A stretch of 64,000 bases of DNA from Bryum argenteum (GCA_037043015.1 CM073321.1:19093001-19157000); one strand, 5' to 3'. Positions 11,443 to 24,126 are shown, numbered from the stretch's first letter. Translations and numbers: made by a program. Notes: generated by a model from the sequence alone, not told the origin.

Positions 11443-12301
11443 TGTTACCAAGCCAACGCTGTCAGCTGAAGGCACGCCCTTTTCGGAGGAAGACATCAGA
11501 AGGCAACGTCAGATGCGGCCATGGAGTCACGAAGGCCGTGACGTCAGCCCAGGGACGCGATCAGGGCGGAAGGATAAGGCCACCGTTAGTCAGTAGGATT
11601 CTTCGGCAGCGATGATTACTTAAGAGGTAGGAAACAGAGATTAGGGACTTCTTAGTCAACCGATGTCAACATGGAGCAGCACGCTGCGATTGTATTGCTT
11701 TGCTTATGAATACAACGGTCTGAGAACCGGTCCTTCTCTCTAAACTCTCTGATTCTCTGCATACTCCCTATCTCACTCTGTATTGCCTCGCCTCCCTTGT
11801 ATTCTGTCTGATGCTATCTCTCCTCCTACGTCCCGCGTTATGACAACATTGAGGGTAATCCCTTGATGCCTCTCACTGCCTCGCACACGCACCACTGAAG
11901 GGTGAAAACCCCGCCAAGGGTGCCAAGCCACCAAAGCCAGCACGGTCTACGGCTCCGCTGTGATCACCGGGGTCAACAGAAACACTCTGTCGACTCTATG
12001 CGGGTGAAATCTTCTTGATTCACCTTCCTCTGCTGGCTTTTCGAACTCGTCACTCCCGAGCGAGTGACCCGAGTGCCTCTCCTGCTCTTTGGGAACCTCC
12101 TCTCAAACTCCCCTCTTCCCTTCGGGCCACAATAGTCAACGCTGCCCAGCCTACCTCGGTCAGTCAAAGTAAGGACCCCTGCTCTCTCTCTCTCTCTCTC
12201 TCTTCCTCTTTTTAAAACTAAAGCGCATTCCTCCCCCTTTCTCTACACAGGTTGACTTGGGAGACTACGTAAAGCACTACTCTTGGAAATCCCAGCTAAC
12301 A
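11443..12301 (+). repeat. 5' LTR of element A
   Basis: An 859-bp repeat starting TGTTACCAAGCC and ending CCCAGCTAACA, matching 20496-21357. It contains a (CT)n run near 12184-12206. Differences from the 3' LTR are concentrated in a few short patches. Confidence 0.93.
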
Positions 12302-12304
12302 TTT

Positions 12305-12322
12305 TGGCGACCATGCTGGGGA
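12305..12322 (+). promoter_or_regulatory. Primer-binding site of element A
   Basis: TGGCGACCATGCTGGGGA starts three bases after the LTR and begins with the TGG expected of a tRNA 3'-end complement. The same sequence follows the 5' LTR of element B. The matching tRNA was not determined. Confidence 0.65.
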
Positions 12323-12373
12323 GTTAGTGTGGAGTCTCTCTATAGTCGACTTAAAGTTGTACATCGATAACAA

Positions 12374-13473
12374 TGGCGCCACGGCAGCCCAAGGACAAAG
12401 AACCGGAAACAGTTCCACCAAACGATGACCCAGATTCTACCAAAGAATTTTTGCAATGGATGAGACAGCAGATGACAGAGCTAGTTGCCAAAAACGAGGC
12501 TACTAATGCACGGCTTGAAATACTTAGCCACTAGTATCAAAATCTACAGAGAACAGCCACCTCAGCTGCCATGCCCAACTCAGGAGTCGCAGCGATGCCA
12601 TCAACGTCCACTTCGGTGCCCCCTATCAATCCTACGATGGCCACCTCAATGGACTCAGGGGAAAGGGATCGACTGAACAAACTACCAAAAATACCGTACC
12701 CGGTGTTTGACGACGCTGCAGACCCCGACTGGCATGTGAGGCATTTCAAAGTTATTGCTCGTACCAATGGAGTCTCCACAACTGCTGACTTACAAAACAT
12801 CTTTGGCACCACATTACAAGGGAATCACATCAACTGGTACATAGATTTCGAAGCAGAACATGTTAATCCCACTTGGGAAGACATGGAACGGAGTTTTTTA
12901 CAAAAATTTCGTAAGCTAAAGACGTCATCTGAAATCCTCCGTGCTCTAGGAAACATCACGCAAGGCAAAGAGGAGACTGTCGATACCTTTTACGATCGTT
13001 TCAAACAGTTAGCTGACAAACTCAACCAGAAGCCAAATGAAGACTATTTGTGCGAATGGTTTAAAAAGGGTTTGTTACCTTGGATCCAGCAGGGTATTGT
13101 AATCAGAGGTGTAAAGACCTTACCTGATATTCTTACAGCTGCCAACGACATCAGTAGGGAGTTAGGACTACTCCAAAAAACTCAAGCCCCACTGTTGCCC
13201 CTACCAACATCCCGAAACGATACCCGCATCACGCTGACTCTCTGCACAACTTGTGGGAAGGCCCATAATGGTCGCTGTTGGTTTGCCGCGGGCAACAATG
13301 TGGGTAATGACAACAGAAGGCAACGACCTACTGCGGCAACTGTGTACCCTGAAGAAGTCCACGTTGACGCTTTCCAGCCAGGAAAAGGTGACGGCTGTTG
13401 GGAATGTGGATCTCCCCACCACCGAAGAGGACAATGTCCACCAAAAACAACGTTGGGCCCAAAATCGACATAA
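12374..13473 (+). mobile_element. gag: Element A gag region
   Basis: This region encodes a retrotransposon Gag, the particle-forming structural protein. The Gag domain is marked by WEDMERSFLQKFRKLKTS and a CEWFKKGLLPWIQQGI block. A CCHC zinc knuckle (CWECGSPHHRRGQC) lies near 13393-13440. Element B has a close homologue. Fossil. Confidence 0.85.
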
Positions 13474-13799
13474 TTCCGATGCAAGCCCCCAAACAACGAC
13501 GACTACGGACTCGCAGAGACTGAACCCAAACAGAAGGGGGGGCGTTACGCTGACTGAAGTCCATGGGACGGAAACAAATATCTCTACTATCAGTACCGCC
13601 GCCGTAACCACGAGGTCTAAAGCCACGACACCGGATCACGTGGTGGAACATCGTAAACCTTTCCCGACCAACATTGGGAAAGATTGCACAACCTTCGACA
13701 TCGAGTCTGGCGGACTGGAAACTACCTCGGATGACAACATGCGGCAAATACTTGACAATACTACTCGTGAGTATCACCCTAACAAGTTTGCTAAAGATT

Positions 13800-16700
13800 A
13801 GTCCGTAATTGCAAAAGTATCTGCAAAAAAAATAGCGCCGCCAGCGACACCTCGACAAAGATTGATGATCATTGACTCTAACGTGACCACCATCGATCCG
13901 GACGCCGCCGTCATACACTTACGATCGAGGACAACATAAGTCATCAAATGTCCTAGTCGATGGCGGCTCGTGTCAACGTAATGAGTGACAGACCTTAGAC
14001 GACGATTGGGATTGCCACCACCAAAGATGCTCGATTCATATTAAGGATGGCAAACGATGCCCCTGTGACACCATTAGGCATCTTGGCCACTGTCGCCATC
14101 ACCACACACGGAGTGTCTACGCCGGCCACCTTTGTCGTCATAGATATGCCAGAGAGTACTAATTTCCCTATGATCCTAGGACGACCATGGTTAAGAGACA
14201 TGAATGCGGTACATGATTGGGCACGAAACTGCATTAAATCTGCGACATCATGATAGAATAGTCATCATTCCAGTAGATAGGTGTATTACTAAAGCTAAAG
14301 TCGATCAGATCCGGTCCACGGCGGGAACAAATTGGGTCAAAGGACTAACAGCTGAGCAAGAAGCTTTAGTTTTTCACGCCGATCCGTCCTTAATCCCTGT
14401 CGCCGAAATACAACTAGCCAGCATTGTGACCGAACAAGAAGGCTTAGATATACCTGACCACTTCACACAAGAAGTCCAAGAGGACATCACTGTGAACGCA
14501 ACACCGGCAACCAAGGCCTTGGAACAAAAAGTTGTCACAGGATGGACCAACGGCGCCACTGACAACGTTGAATTGGTCAACTTGGGTACCACTGAAGAGC
14601 CTAAATATGTAAAAATCAACGCTGACGCTCCCAATGACATCAAACGCGCAACAATTGCACTGTTCCAGGAATATAGGGATATATTCGCCTGGACCCACGA
14701 AGACCTCAAGGGAATCCCGAGAAACATCGCTGAGCACACTATAGATTTGAAACCAAATGCACAACCTGTGCAACAACGGAGGTATCGGATGAACCCCAAC
14801 TACGCTGCCAAAGTGAAAACTGAACTGAAAAAGCTACTCACTGCCAAATTCATTTCACCCGTCGATGCCGCTCCCTGGTTGTCTCCTATGGTTATCATTC
14901 CAAAGAAAAATGGCACCCTACGCATTTGCGTAGACTTTCGCAAACTCAATGCTGCCACCAAAAAGGATCACTACCCACTGCCGCATATGGAAGAAATAAT
15001 AGACGAGGTAGGCGGCCATGAGATGTATTCATTTTTGGATTGTTTCTCGCAGTATTACCAAGTTGCCATGGTCAACAAGACAAAAACAAGACAAATTTTC
15101 TTCTCTACCGAATGGGGACCTTATCAATTTGAACGCATGCCGTTTGGTGCCAAAAACGCCCCAATGACATTTCAAAGAGTCATGGAATTGATATTCCGCC
15201 CCTATTTGAAAAGATTTTTTCGTATCTACTTAGATGACGGTACGGTCTATGGCCAAATGAAGAACCATGTCGACAACCTAAGGCACATATTTCACGCCTG
15301 TCGTGCCAACGGAGTCAGCCTCAACGCCGACAAATGCATGTTTTTGTTTTTTGCAGGCGTCATCTTGGGGTATATCGTATGCAAATACGGTAAACTCCCC
15401 GACCCAGCCAAAATTTAGGACATCATGGATATGACTCCACCCAAGGACCAAAAAGGGGTACAACGGCTACTGGGGTTATCGCAATTCAACAGAATGTACA
15501 TTGAAAAGTTGGCTCATATTACTGCACCAATTACCAAACTCAACCACGCTGGCTACTCTTACCCGCGAGATTGGACACCGGAAGCACAAGCTGCCTTGGA
15601 AAAGATTAAGCAAGCATACTCAAAAGCCCCAATACTGTTGGCTCCTGATTGGTCAAAACCTTTCCATGTTCACACCGACGCCTCTCAGATAGCCGTGGGG
15701 GTCATGTTAGCCCAAAACGTAGACGGCAAACATGATCAACATGTTGCTTATGCCAGTAGACTACTTAATCAGGCAGAAAAGAACTATTCAACCACCGAAA
15801 GAGAGGCCCTGGCTATGATTTACGCAGTGAAGAAATTTCGGCATTACTTACTAGGAAACAAATTCAGATTTATGGTAGACCACCATAGTTTGTCCTATTT
15901 AGTAAATCAACCCCTGATTACAGGAAGAGTAGCAAGATGGATTATGATTCTCATGGAGTACGACTTTGAGGTAGTTTATATTCCAGGTAGAAGACATATC
16001 GTAGCGGATTATTTGTCTCGCGACACGAATACAACTGGAGAAGGTATCAATGACTCATTTAACAAACCATACATACACACGACGGCTATACAGGCAACGG
16101 AGGAAGCAGAAGTCAACGATTGGAGGCAGCGCATTATGGAATACCTGGCTAACGGCAAGATTCCCGAAGACACAACAGGGACACAAAGAATCAGGTTCGT
16201 ACGGACAACGCTGCCATATACTCTGATCCAAGGGCGATGATACCGAAAAGGGGTCGACGGTGAAGTACGATTCTGTGTACCCTCAAATCAACAACAAGAC
16301 ATCATTTCCTACTTGCACGATGGACCAGCTGGAGGGCATCAAGGTCCGGAGACAACCATCAGGAAAATATTGACAGTAAGGTATTGGTGGCCAACACTGC
16401 ATAAGGATACCATTGAGTACATCAGACGTTGCCATACTTGTCAGACAGCCACCACAAGTTTTCGCTACCAAGGCAAGGTGCCGATGAAGCCCATTCTCCC
16501 CTTAGGACCCTTCTAGAGGTGGGGCTTGGACTTCGTGGGCCCCATTCGTCCGGTGACCAAACAAGGATATAAGTACATACTCGTTGCCACCGATTATACA
16601 ACAAAATGGGTAGAAGCCAAGCCGCTCAGAAATAACACTGCTGTTGTCACCGCATCTTTCATATATGACAACATTATCACTAGATTCGGATGTCCGTTAG

Positions 16701-17370
16701 AAATTGTGTCTGACCAAGGCACACACTTCGTTAACGCTGTCATCGAGGAATTGTTGGAGAAACACCTCATCAAACAACGAACCAGGACGGTGTATTATCC
16801 GCAAGGCAACGGACAAGCCGAGTCGACCAATAAAACCATCATCAACATGTTACGTAAGTTTACCCAGGCCAACTATGGAGATTGGGATGACTGCTTACCC
16901 GCAGCCCTATGGGCATACCGAGTAGCAGTGAAGTCAGCAACACAAGCCAGCCCGTTTGAGCTGGTCTACGGCACGCAACCCCTGTTGCCAACAGAGTACT
17001 TAGTGCCGACATTTCAAACCTTACAGCCAAAGGATTATGCACCGCGCCGTGTGTTGGCTGCCAGAATGGAGGACCTTCATAAACTGGAGGAAATCCGCGA
17101 TGCCGCGAACAAAAATATCCTGCACAAACAAGCTCTCACTACAAAGCACTTTCAAGGATCCCAGCCTCCTCGTATCTTTGCCAAAGGTGACCAAATCTTA
17201 TGGTGTCCTCGCGACCCTAAACTAAGAAAAACTAAATTTGAATCCATTTGGCACGGGCCATACAGGATACAACTTGTTCTGCCAAACAACACCGTGCTTT
17301 TGGTCAACGAGGACAACTATGATGCGCAGGCAACAATAGTCAATGCAGCCAAGCTGAAGCATTACTACGG
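13800..17370 (+). mobile_element. pol: Element A pol region (PR-RT-RH-IN)
   Basis: Domains in order: an aspartic protease-like region ending ILGRPWLRDM (about 14180); reverse transcriptase with VDFRKLNAATK (14925) and the catalytic YLDD (15225); RNase H with HTDASQIAVG (15670); integrase with an HHCC zinc finger (16330-16445), a DDE-type core starting WGLDFVGP (16520), and a C-terminal WHGPYRIQ block (17250). The order defines Ty3/gypsy. Fossil. Confidence 0.9.
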
Positions 17371-17399
17371 AATGAATAAGCTACGGGTGCCAACATTGA

Positions 17400-18286
17400 G
17401 TCTAGGACAGCTACACAACAACTTAGTCACCGAGGCCCAACAGTGGACAGCCGAGGACAACCCCGCTAACACAGCGGAATTGCTCGATGTTAACAACGAT
17501 GTTTCAGAACCCCCGCATAAAAATCCGCATCAAGATGCCTCGGTAGACACCAGAGACCACCTCAACAAAGAACTGACAACCGAGGACGAGTCTGCTGAAA
17601 ACACAAACTCGCTCGAGGGCAACAAGGACGCCTCGGCAAATACCCACGTTGCCTCGGCAGAACAAGGGACAACACATGGTCGACAAGGAGGGTATCATAC
17701 CTCGGCAGACGCCCTGACCGCCTTTGAAACACAGATGACAACAGGGCCAACAAGGGAGGGGGAAGGCAAGGATGCCCCCACTACAGTATACATAAATTAC
17801 ATTCAGGTGGACAGGTACAGCCATCAAGGGCACCTCGGTGATTGGACCATCATCACTAACAATGATGGCCCCATGATGGATAGAGAGCCGCCACCCGAGA
17901 CAGGCACTCAATGTCCTATCCACGCCGCCAAATGCCATCCAAAGTACTCAAAGGGAATTTGCCCTGACCACCTATCGCCGCCAAAACCACCCGCCGAGAC
18001 AGACCCTGGGCTACCCACCGAGACAAGCTCACCACCTACTGCCGAGACAGGCAACAAAAAGTATATAAATATGGCAACAGGGGGAGAGGACCCTCATTGT
18101 TTCGCTGCGTTGTCTCGCTCTCTCCCTCCCTCACCCTCGCTCCCTCGCTCTCTCGCTCGCACTGGCCCTTTCTGTCACCCACCTCCGCTTTCACTACTCC
18201 TCTTCCTCAGTACTCTTCACACGTCGCCACACCTCCGAGCTACTCTGCTGTTGCTTTTTGACGCCGTCAGTGTCCTGCTGTCAACT
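17400..18286 (+). mobile_element. Element A post-integrase spacer with CCTCGG words
   Basis: Low-complexity, threonine- and asparagine-rich coding-like sequence after integrase. It contains many CCTCGG/CCGAGG hexamers, eight between 17430 and 17835. A TATA-like TATATAAAT at 18062-18070 and a pyrimidine-rich leader precede the third ORF. Confidence 0.6.
18062..18070 (+). promoter_or_regulatory. Internal TATA-like box before ORF3 of element A
   Basis: TATATAAAT lies about 220 bases upstream of the ORF3 ATG at 18287, followed by a CT-rich leader. Element B has TATAAAGG at the equivalent place, and C1 has TATAAAAAG before its homologous gene. Confidence 0.45.
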
Positions 18287-20268
18287 ATGGCGCAGCGTCC
18301 GAAATTGTTGCCGTTCCACACACCCAAGAATATGGTCGATTGGATCACGAGGATAGACACAGTGTGGGCTGCAGAAACAGGCATCAATCGCTACAGAGAC
18401 GACATGCACCACTGGCGTCTTGACATCGGTCGTTGCCGACAGTTTGTGAGCAGCATGGTACTCAAAGGCGACGCCAGCGCATTCCATGTAGGCACCGTGG
18501 AGGGGGTCGAACTCCAGTTCTCCCCTTACTACCTATTTCAGCACTACGGATGGGATGGCACCGGGCTTACGAGGTGGACGGAGGACTGCGGATACGAAAA
18601 GCCAGATCTACGCGCAAGGTTCCCCAATGTGCAATGCGACCCGAACAAGGGGTATGACGTGCGGCAGATCGGAGCGTTGCTACCGGAACCCTGGTACGTG
18701 CGCCTTCGAGGCATCCTCAGCCAGATCTTCCTTCGCGTCAACTGCAATATTATCACACCATTGCAGCTCGAATTGCTACTCATGACAGAAGCTGGAGCCA
18801 AGATCAACTGGGGCCTTATAATGGAGCAGAATTTTAGGTTGGAGTTGAAAAATTACCAGCAGAGGGCAAATTATGTGAGTCCCATCGGGCCCTTCTTATC
18901 CACGTTCATCACCGAATGTTGGCACTCCACCGACCGCCGCCCGTGCCGCCATTGATGAGCTTTGCTGATATTCAGCAACACCAGCAAGCCAACCCCGCAG
19001 CCCTAACGTTGGCCAACCCCGGAGTCCCGAGTTCCAATAAGCGGCCTCGTACTCAGTTTGAGACACAAGCAGCAGAGGCAACACAATGACCACACCCCCG
19101 AGCAGCGGCGGGTTTCACGCGGACGCACTCACGACATGCTGCGGACTCTGTAGCGCAGATTTGATAGCGAGAAAACACGTAAGGAAGCATTGGATATCAA
19201 AGTCAGGGAGCTCGAAGTAGAGAACGCCCGAAAGCTGCGAGCCGTGCAAGCAGACGTTAGAAAAAGAGATGACAGAATTCTACAGTTGCAGCGTGAGATG
19301 GACAAGGCTGCCACCGATATACAACAGTTGGCAACCAAAGTTGGTATCTTGCAGAAAGACCTGCAAACGGCCAACAACAGCGTTCAGGCAGTGGCACAGG
19401 AGCGCGACATCGCTATGGAGCGCGTCAAGGCCATGGAGAGTAGCCAAGTGGCCCTGAGACAGAGTTACGAGCAGTTGGCCAGCCAGCACCCCCCGATGGC
19501 CATGGATGACGTGAGGCAGAGGGATCTGCAGAACGACATGGACAACTTTGAGGCGAACAAGCTCCTCTGGGTACACAACGCTGCCACCACCATAGCTACG
19601 GTGATGTACAATGCAATGTGTAAATTTCCAGCAACCCAACCGCTACCAGAGGACTTCGTTGCACAATGTGTACAGGACTCGCTGAGAGAATTAGGGCTGG
19701 ACGAGCCAGACTACGAGGGCTCGTACGACAACGCTAATAGCATCGAGGTGATGGACACAGCCACGACGGGAGACATCGTAGAACAAGAAATAGGTAAACA
19801 GCAACCCCTCCATTTGGATGTCGGAGCACCACAAACGAAGTCAGTGCACCCTCTGCCGACATAGACTTAGTGACATTTCAGGTGGCCCCTACTGAGGAAC
19901 GTGATCGGGTGCAAATCCCGGATCATTTTACCGACACTGAGGAGACTCCCCAGCCATCACCGAGGCACCCCCCATCTGAGGAAATCACACCGAGCCGGGG
20001 AGTTTCGCCACGATCAACGGCCTCTCCTCCCCGACGTCAATCGGTAAATCCAATACCTCGATCTTTTGCGGAGCATAAACAAGAGTTACTTAAGCTGTCA
20101 GACGATGGATTGTGGGATGTAGAGATAGGAGATACCAGTGAGGACGAGGAAGAGTATCACCAGCGGCGAGAAGTCTCGCGATGCCAAATCCAAAGACTCC
20201 GACTTAGCACAATTTCACCAACCCCGAGGCCGACAATGTCAATCGGCCCGGATGCAACAAGATGTTAG
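18287..20268 (+). mobile_element. Element A third ORF region (ORF3)
   Basis: A non-gag, non-pol region at the place where some gypsy lineages carry an extra ORF. It starts [17 protein letters not shown] globular part contains [12 protein letters not shown] and NWGLIMEQN, then [11 protein letters not shown] strongly helical, probable coiled-coil stretch (about 19190-19600) follows, then an acidic, serine/proline-rich tail. It is homologous to ORF3 of element B and shares the WG-I and SPI-PFL pattern with the C1/C2 protein. No transmembrane segment or signal peptide typical of an envelope is seen. Function unknown. Fossil. Confidence 0.65.
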
Positions 20269-20480
20269 GTAAGACGATTTATGACGTCTACGCCCATCGC
20301 CGCCAACGTGTCGGGACAAACTCCTATTGCACGCAGGAATTGCTGCCCATCAAGGATTTGTATGATGGCCATGAACCCCTCGCCGTGGGCAACAACTCCC
20401 CGAGACGTTACTGGACCTAATCGTCGACCCGCAGAACGTACTTCCCGCCGATGACCAATCCGAGGACGGATTGTGCTCTC

Positions 20481-20495
20481 AGAGAGACGGCAAAA
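20481..20495 (+). promoter_or_regulatory. Polypurine tract of element A
   Basis: AGAGAGACGGCAAAA lies directly before the 3' LTR. Element B has AGGAGGGCAAAA at the same place. The same 15 bases, extended to 17, also lie directly before the 5' LTR, which is unusual. Confidence 0.65.
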
Positions 20496-21357
20496 TGTTA
20501 CCAAGCCAACGCTGTCAGCTGAAGGCACGCCCTTTTCGGAGGAAGACATCAGAAGGCAACAACGTCGATGCGGCCATGGAGTCACGAAGGCCGCGACGTC
20601 GCCACCCCAGGGGACGCGATCGGGGCGGAAGGATAAGGCCACCGTTAGTCAGTAGGATTCTTCGGCAGCGATGATTACTTAAGAGGTAGGAAACAGAGAT
20701 TAGGGACTTCTTAGTCAACCGATGTCAACATGGAGCAGCACGCTGCGATTGTATTGCTTTGCTTATGAATACAACGGTCTGAGAACCGGTCCTTCTCTCT
20801 AAACTCTCTGATTCTCTGCATACTCCCTATCTCACTCTGTATTGCCTCGCCTCCCTTGTATTCTGTCTGATGCTATCTCTCCTCCTACGTCCCGCGTTAT
20901 GACAACATTGAGGGTAATCCCTTGATGCCTCTCACTGCCTCGCACACGCACCACTGAAGGGTGAAAACCCCGCCAAGGGTGCCAAGCCACCAAAGCCAAG
21001 ACGGTCTGGCTCATTGTGATCACCGGGGTCAACAGAAACACTCTGTCGACTCTATGCGGGTGAAATCTTCTTGATTCACCTTCCTCTGCTGGCTTTTCGA
21101 ACTCGTCACTCCCGAGCGAGTGACCCGAGTGCCTCTCCTGCTCTTTGGGAACCTCCTCTCAAACTCCCCTCTTCCCTTCGGGCCACAATAGTCAACGCTG
21201 CCCAGCCTACCTCGGTCAGTCAAAGTAAGGACCCCTGCTCTCTCTCTCTCTCTCTCTCTTCCTCTTTTTAAAACTAAAGCGCATTCCTCCCCCTTTCTCT
21301 ACACAGGTTGACTTGGGAGACTACGTAAAGCACTACTCTTGGAAATCCCAGCTAACA
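20496..21357 (+). repeat. 3' LTR of element A
   Basis: An 862-bp copy of the 5' LTR with the same TGTTA/TAACA ends. hAT coding sequence begins on the minus strand immediately to the right. Confidence 0.93.
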
Positions 21358-22185
21358 TGGGCAAACGAGCATCATGTTAATGAGTGGTCTACTTGTGACA
21401 TCTGACCACCCATCTGAGCATATTGTTCCTCTGTACTTCTCGATAGAAAGTTTTGTTTGATCCTCCACCGACCTTTGCACAGATGCCTTCTTCGCATCGA
21501 GCATCGTAGTCCTAATAGCATGATACGAGGGTGGTTGATATCCACCAATACTGGCCTTTGCTGTCTCTTGAACGACACTTATGAATGCTGGATGTCGTAC
21601 GACATTGAATGCAATGTTTGCCTCATAGAAAAATGAAGCCCACTTTGCATCCAAATTTTGCCTAGTGGTAAGATCAAAACTATCCTCCAAACTCCTTTGC
21701 CCATGTCGCCGTCCACTAGAGAGTGTAGAGATCTTTTGTCCATTGCTGCAATGACTCTCCTTGTTAGAGGATGGCACCTGATTAGACCTTAGGTTAGGTG
21801 ATGGCACTTGTACAGACTTGATGCGAGGGGAATGTATGTTCTCTGAAGTTTCCCTTGCCACATACGGTATGCCAGCATCCACTCGTGAGTTAGGAACAAC
21901 ATTCGCATAAGGAATGTTGTTCTTTGGAACCATCCCTCCGCAGTCATGGAATAGCTCGAGAACTCCACGGGGTAACCTCGTACACCGGGGTAATGGGGAA
22001 TTCTGAAGATATCCAAAATGAACAAATGCTCGTTGCCTTACAAAGACTGTGCTTTTTCCACAGAATAAGCACACGCGAGTATTTGGCTTGTCGTTCCGTT
22101 CCGTGGATACTTGTAGCCAATCGTCCCATTTGCAAGTGTCTCTTCTATTATCTGCTACCCCGTTGGATTGGGAAGAATGCTCCAT
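21358..22185 (-). pseudogene. hAT transposase, N-terminal part
   Basis: The frame starts at an ATG at 22185 (MEHSSQSNGVADNRRD). A BED-type finger follows (CLFCGKSTVF), then a variable linker and the DUF659 region: NLDAKWASFFYEANIAFNVV, YQPPSYHAIRTTML and SDGWSDVTSRPLINMML. It stops at the LTR of element A in the middle of DUF659. The other half is at 10128-11442, but the two edges are not adjacent in a complete hAT protein. CpG-rich sequence of family F type lies about 200 bases upstream. Confidence 0.8.
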
Positions 22186-22385
22186 GTTCTGGAATCGCAC
22201 CCCCACCGGTGCAATGAAACTGGTGACGACAACGCACACTACAAGGGCTCAAGTTACTCTTTGCACATATAGACCGAGCAGGGGGCTTCTCATGGGGAGA
22301 CCCAAGACAACGGGCAAAGCACAAAGGAAAGTGGCTTCAAGCCCGTGAACGACTCCTTATATACTCCATACTTCTAAGTAAGTCG

Positions 22386-22580
22386 GGGCGAATGCGCATA
22401 GAAGGCGGCCGCGCATTCGGCTAGGTCGCCACAACCGGATCGGGCGGTCGCCCTAACAACAACGCTGTCGCGCCATATGAATCGCGGCGCCGCCCTTGCC
22501 TTGACTTCATCGCGCTTAGCCGGACCGCCGGCCGCCCTAGCCCCCCCACCTGGACCGCCGGCCGCCTCTAGCGATAATGA
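22386..22580. repeat. Family F-like GC-rich array, F2
   Basis: A GC-rich stretch with several GGACCGCCGGCCGCC and GGGCGGTCGCCC variants and GCGCC islands. It is more diverged than F3-F6. It lies upstream of the hAT start codon at 22185. Confidence 0.6.
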
Positions 22581-22726
22581 TTTTTTTGACGAAGAGCTCT
22601 TTACTCCCCAACCACAAATTTGTAGGGGGCCATAGTCAATATCCATGGTCCACGCAGTACAGCTATTATTAACTAGAATCCCGGAGACCATGCAGCTCAA
22701 AAATGTTTGATTGGCAATTATGCTTT

Positions 22727-22731
<5 letters not shown>

Positions 22732-22778
<47 letters not shown>
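22732..22778 (+). repeat. Poly(A) tract of 47 bases
   Basis: An uninterrupted run of 47 A. It could be the tail of a retroposed sequence lying to its left (about 22580-22731), but no target duplication or recognisable SINE/LINE body was found. Confidence 0.8.
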
Positions 22779-22779
<1 letters not shown>

Positions 22780-23164
22780 AAACAAATAAAGGGAACATGG
22801 GAAGGCAAGAGAGAGAACAATAAGGACTCGTATTCGAAAATAGAGTTTTAACTTCTCTTGCTCCAAATCCAAAAAATAAAGGGATCAATATTGCTCAATC
22901 CACATTCCCTAAATAATTAAGAATGGTAAACATTGCCATATATCAATGAAGGTACCTTGGACATTGAAGGTTTTTCCCTTATGCTTATACCAAATGCAAT
23001 AGTGAGATTTCATTCACCAAGACTATTTATATTGGAGAAAATCAAAAACTTCATATTCACATTCAACTTTTCTGCATACAAAATGGCAATTGCACTTAAT
23101 GTTTGATATTGAGTACACTACTTTTCTACAACTGCTAAAAAAAACGTGATGAACTAACTACCAG
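22779..23164. other. AT-rich noncoding spacer
   Basis: 3' flank of gene E1. No gene, repeat or RNA is recognised. Confidence 0.4.
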
Positions 23165-23851
23165 TCATTTTTCGCTTGGGCCCCCTTCATTATAAAGTTG
23201 GCTTGGCCCCCCTTCTGTACAAACTTGGCTTAGCCCTCCTTCATCTAAATGTGCTTCATCTTCCTCCATGGTTTGGTTCGGCTCCCCTTCATCCACTTCT
23301 CGCCTTTCGGTCGTATCTTCTTCCGAATCTGACCAAACTATGTCCTCATCAGGGATTCCTCCTCTGTGACCCCTAGGCGTTGTAAGACTTTCTTGTGGAT
23401 TCTCCGCTGGATAAAGAGCTCGGGGAATATGGGGTTCTGTTGGCTTAACTGTTTGAGGGGATTTTTTTAACGTCCTCCAATCCACCTCCCTCTGTAAAAT
23501 TATCTCTGCGTACACCATTTGTGCTATGTTGTACGAAACCTCGTTGCTCACCACATGCACACCGGCGTAGAGGAACTTCCACACTTCAATGCATCGTTGC
23601 ACAAATTCATCGTGATTGCAATAGTGCAAATTTGCGCAATTCAGGCGGCGATGAAACTCGTGACGATAGTGTGGAAACAAATGGCCGATGTGGCACCAAG
23701 CAATGTACCACTTGCAAGTCTTAAGGGTCCACGGTCCCTCCACTGTCGCCCACCCCGGAAAAGCATGTTGCGTGGGATCTATGAGAATCTTGTGAAATTT
23801 CTTTGCTTCTTTCCTTTCCTCTTGCGGTCCTTGTCTCTCGCTATCTTTCAC
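23165..23851 (-). CDS. E1: protein with novel E domain
   Basis: A 228-residue open frame. Residues about 30-125 form a domain shared with E2, E3 and E4 in this window. Its landmarks are FPGW, a tryptophan/cysteine pair, WCHIGHLFP, an RH...FH pair, NCANLHYC, QRCIEVWKFLY, NEVSY, MVYAEIIL and VDW. The conserved His and Cys could bind a metal, but no known zinc-finger spacing fits. The C-terminal 90 residues are acidic and end with three short repeats around EGGPSQ. It is shorter than its relatives because it lacks their helical or RING C-termini; further exons are possible. An F array starts about 280 bases upstream. I do not recognise the family, and the function is unknown. Confidence 0.6.
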   Translation of the reverse strand: MKDSERQGPQEERKEAKKFHKILIDPTQHAFPGWATVEGPWTLKTCKWYIAWCHIGHLFPHYRHEFHRRLNCANLHYCNHDEFVQRCIEVWKFLYAGVHVVSNEVSYNIAQMVYAEIILQREVDWRTLKKSPQTVKPTEPHIPRALYPAENPQESLTTPRGHRGGIPDEDIVWSDSEEDTTERREVDEGEPNQTMEEDEAHLDEGGLSQVCTEGGPSQLYNEGGPSEK

Positions 23852-24126
23852 TCCTGGCTAGGCGTCATCGTCACCCAAATGCTAACCAAGGAAGAAAATT
23901 TTTAAAAGAACTCAAAACAAAGTTATATCTATTCCGTGGACTAACACAGAATTTGAAAAACTCGAAAATCGGGCAGCACGCATGTATAAATGGTAAACGT
24001 GTGGCACGTGTGTGCTAATCACCGCACGCTCTAGCGCTCGAACAAGTAGGCGGCAACCAGAGGTCGACAACAGACAATGCGCAAGGCCCGACACGTGGAG
24101 GTGAAAAATGGCAACTACCGGTGTCC

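Larger units (their letters stand above)
11443..21357 (+). mobile_element. Ty3/gypsy LTR retrotransposon A
   Basis: A full-length LTR element of about 9.9 kb with 0.86-kb LTRs (TGTTA...TAACA ends), a primer-binding-site-like sequence, gag, pol in the order protease, reverse transcriptase, RNase H, integrase (hence Ty3/gypsy), a third ORF region and a polypurine tract. No chromodomain is recognised at the integrase end. The LTRs look about 97% identical by eye, suggesting a fairly recent insertion. It is a fossil with several breaks. It sits between two parts of a hAT transposase, and no target duplication was found. Confidence 0.92.

Noticed and set aside
11973-12215. Short frames repeated at 11973-12215 and 21029-21271
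   Set aside because: They are duplicated only because they lie in the two LTRs of element A; no protein feature supports them.
18287-20268. Envelope gene in element A
   Set aside because: The position fits, but no signal peptide, membrane segment or cleavage motif is visible; a coiled-coil protein of unknown role fits better.
22374-22872. Open frames reading through the long A/T run on the minus strand
   Set aside because: They consist largely of poly-phenylalanine from the 47-base homopolymer, with no family resemblance on either side.
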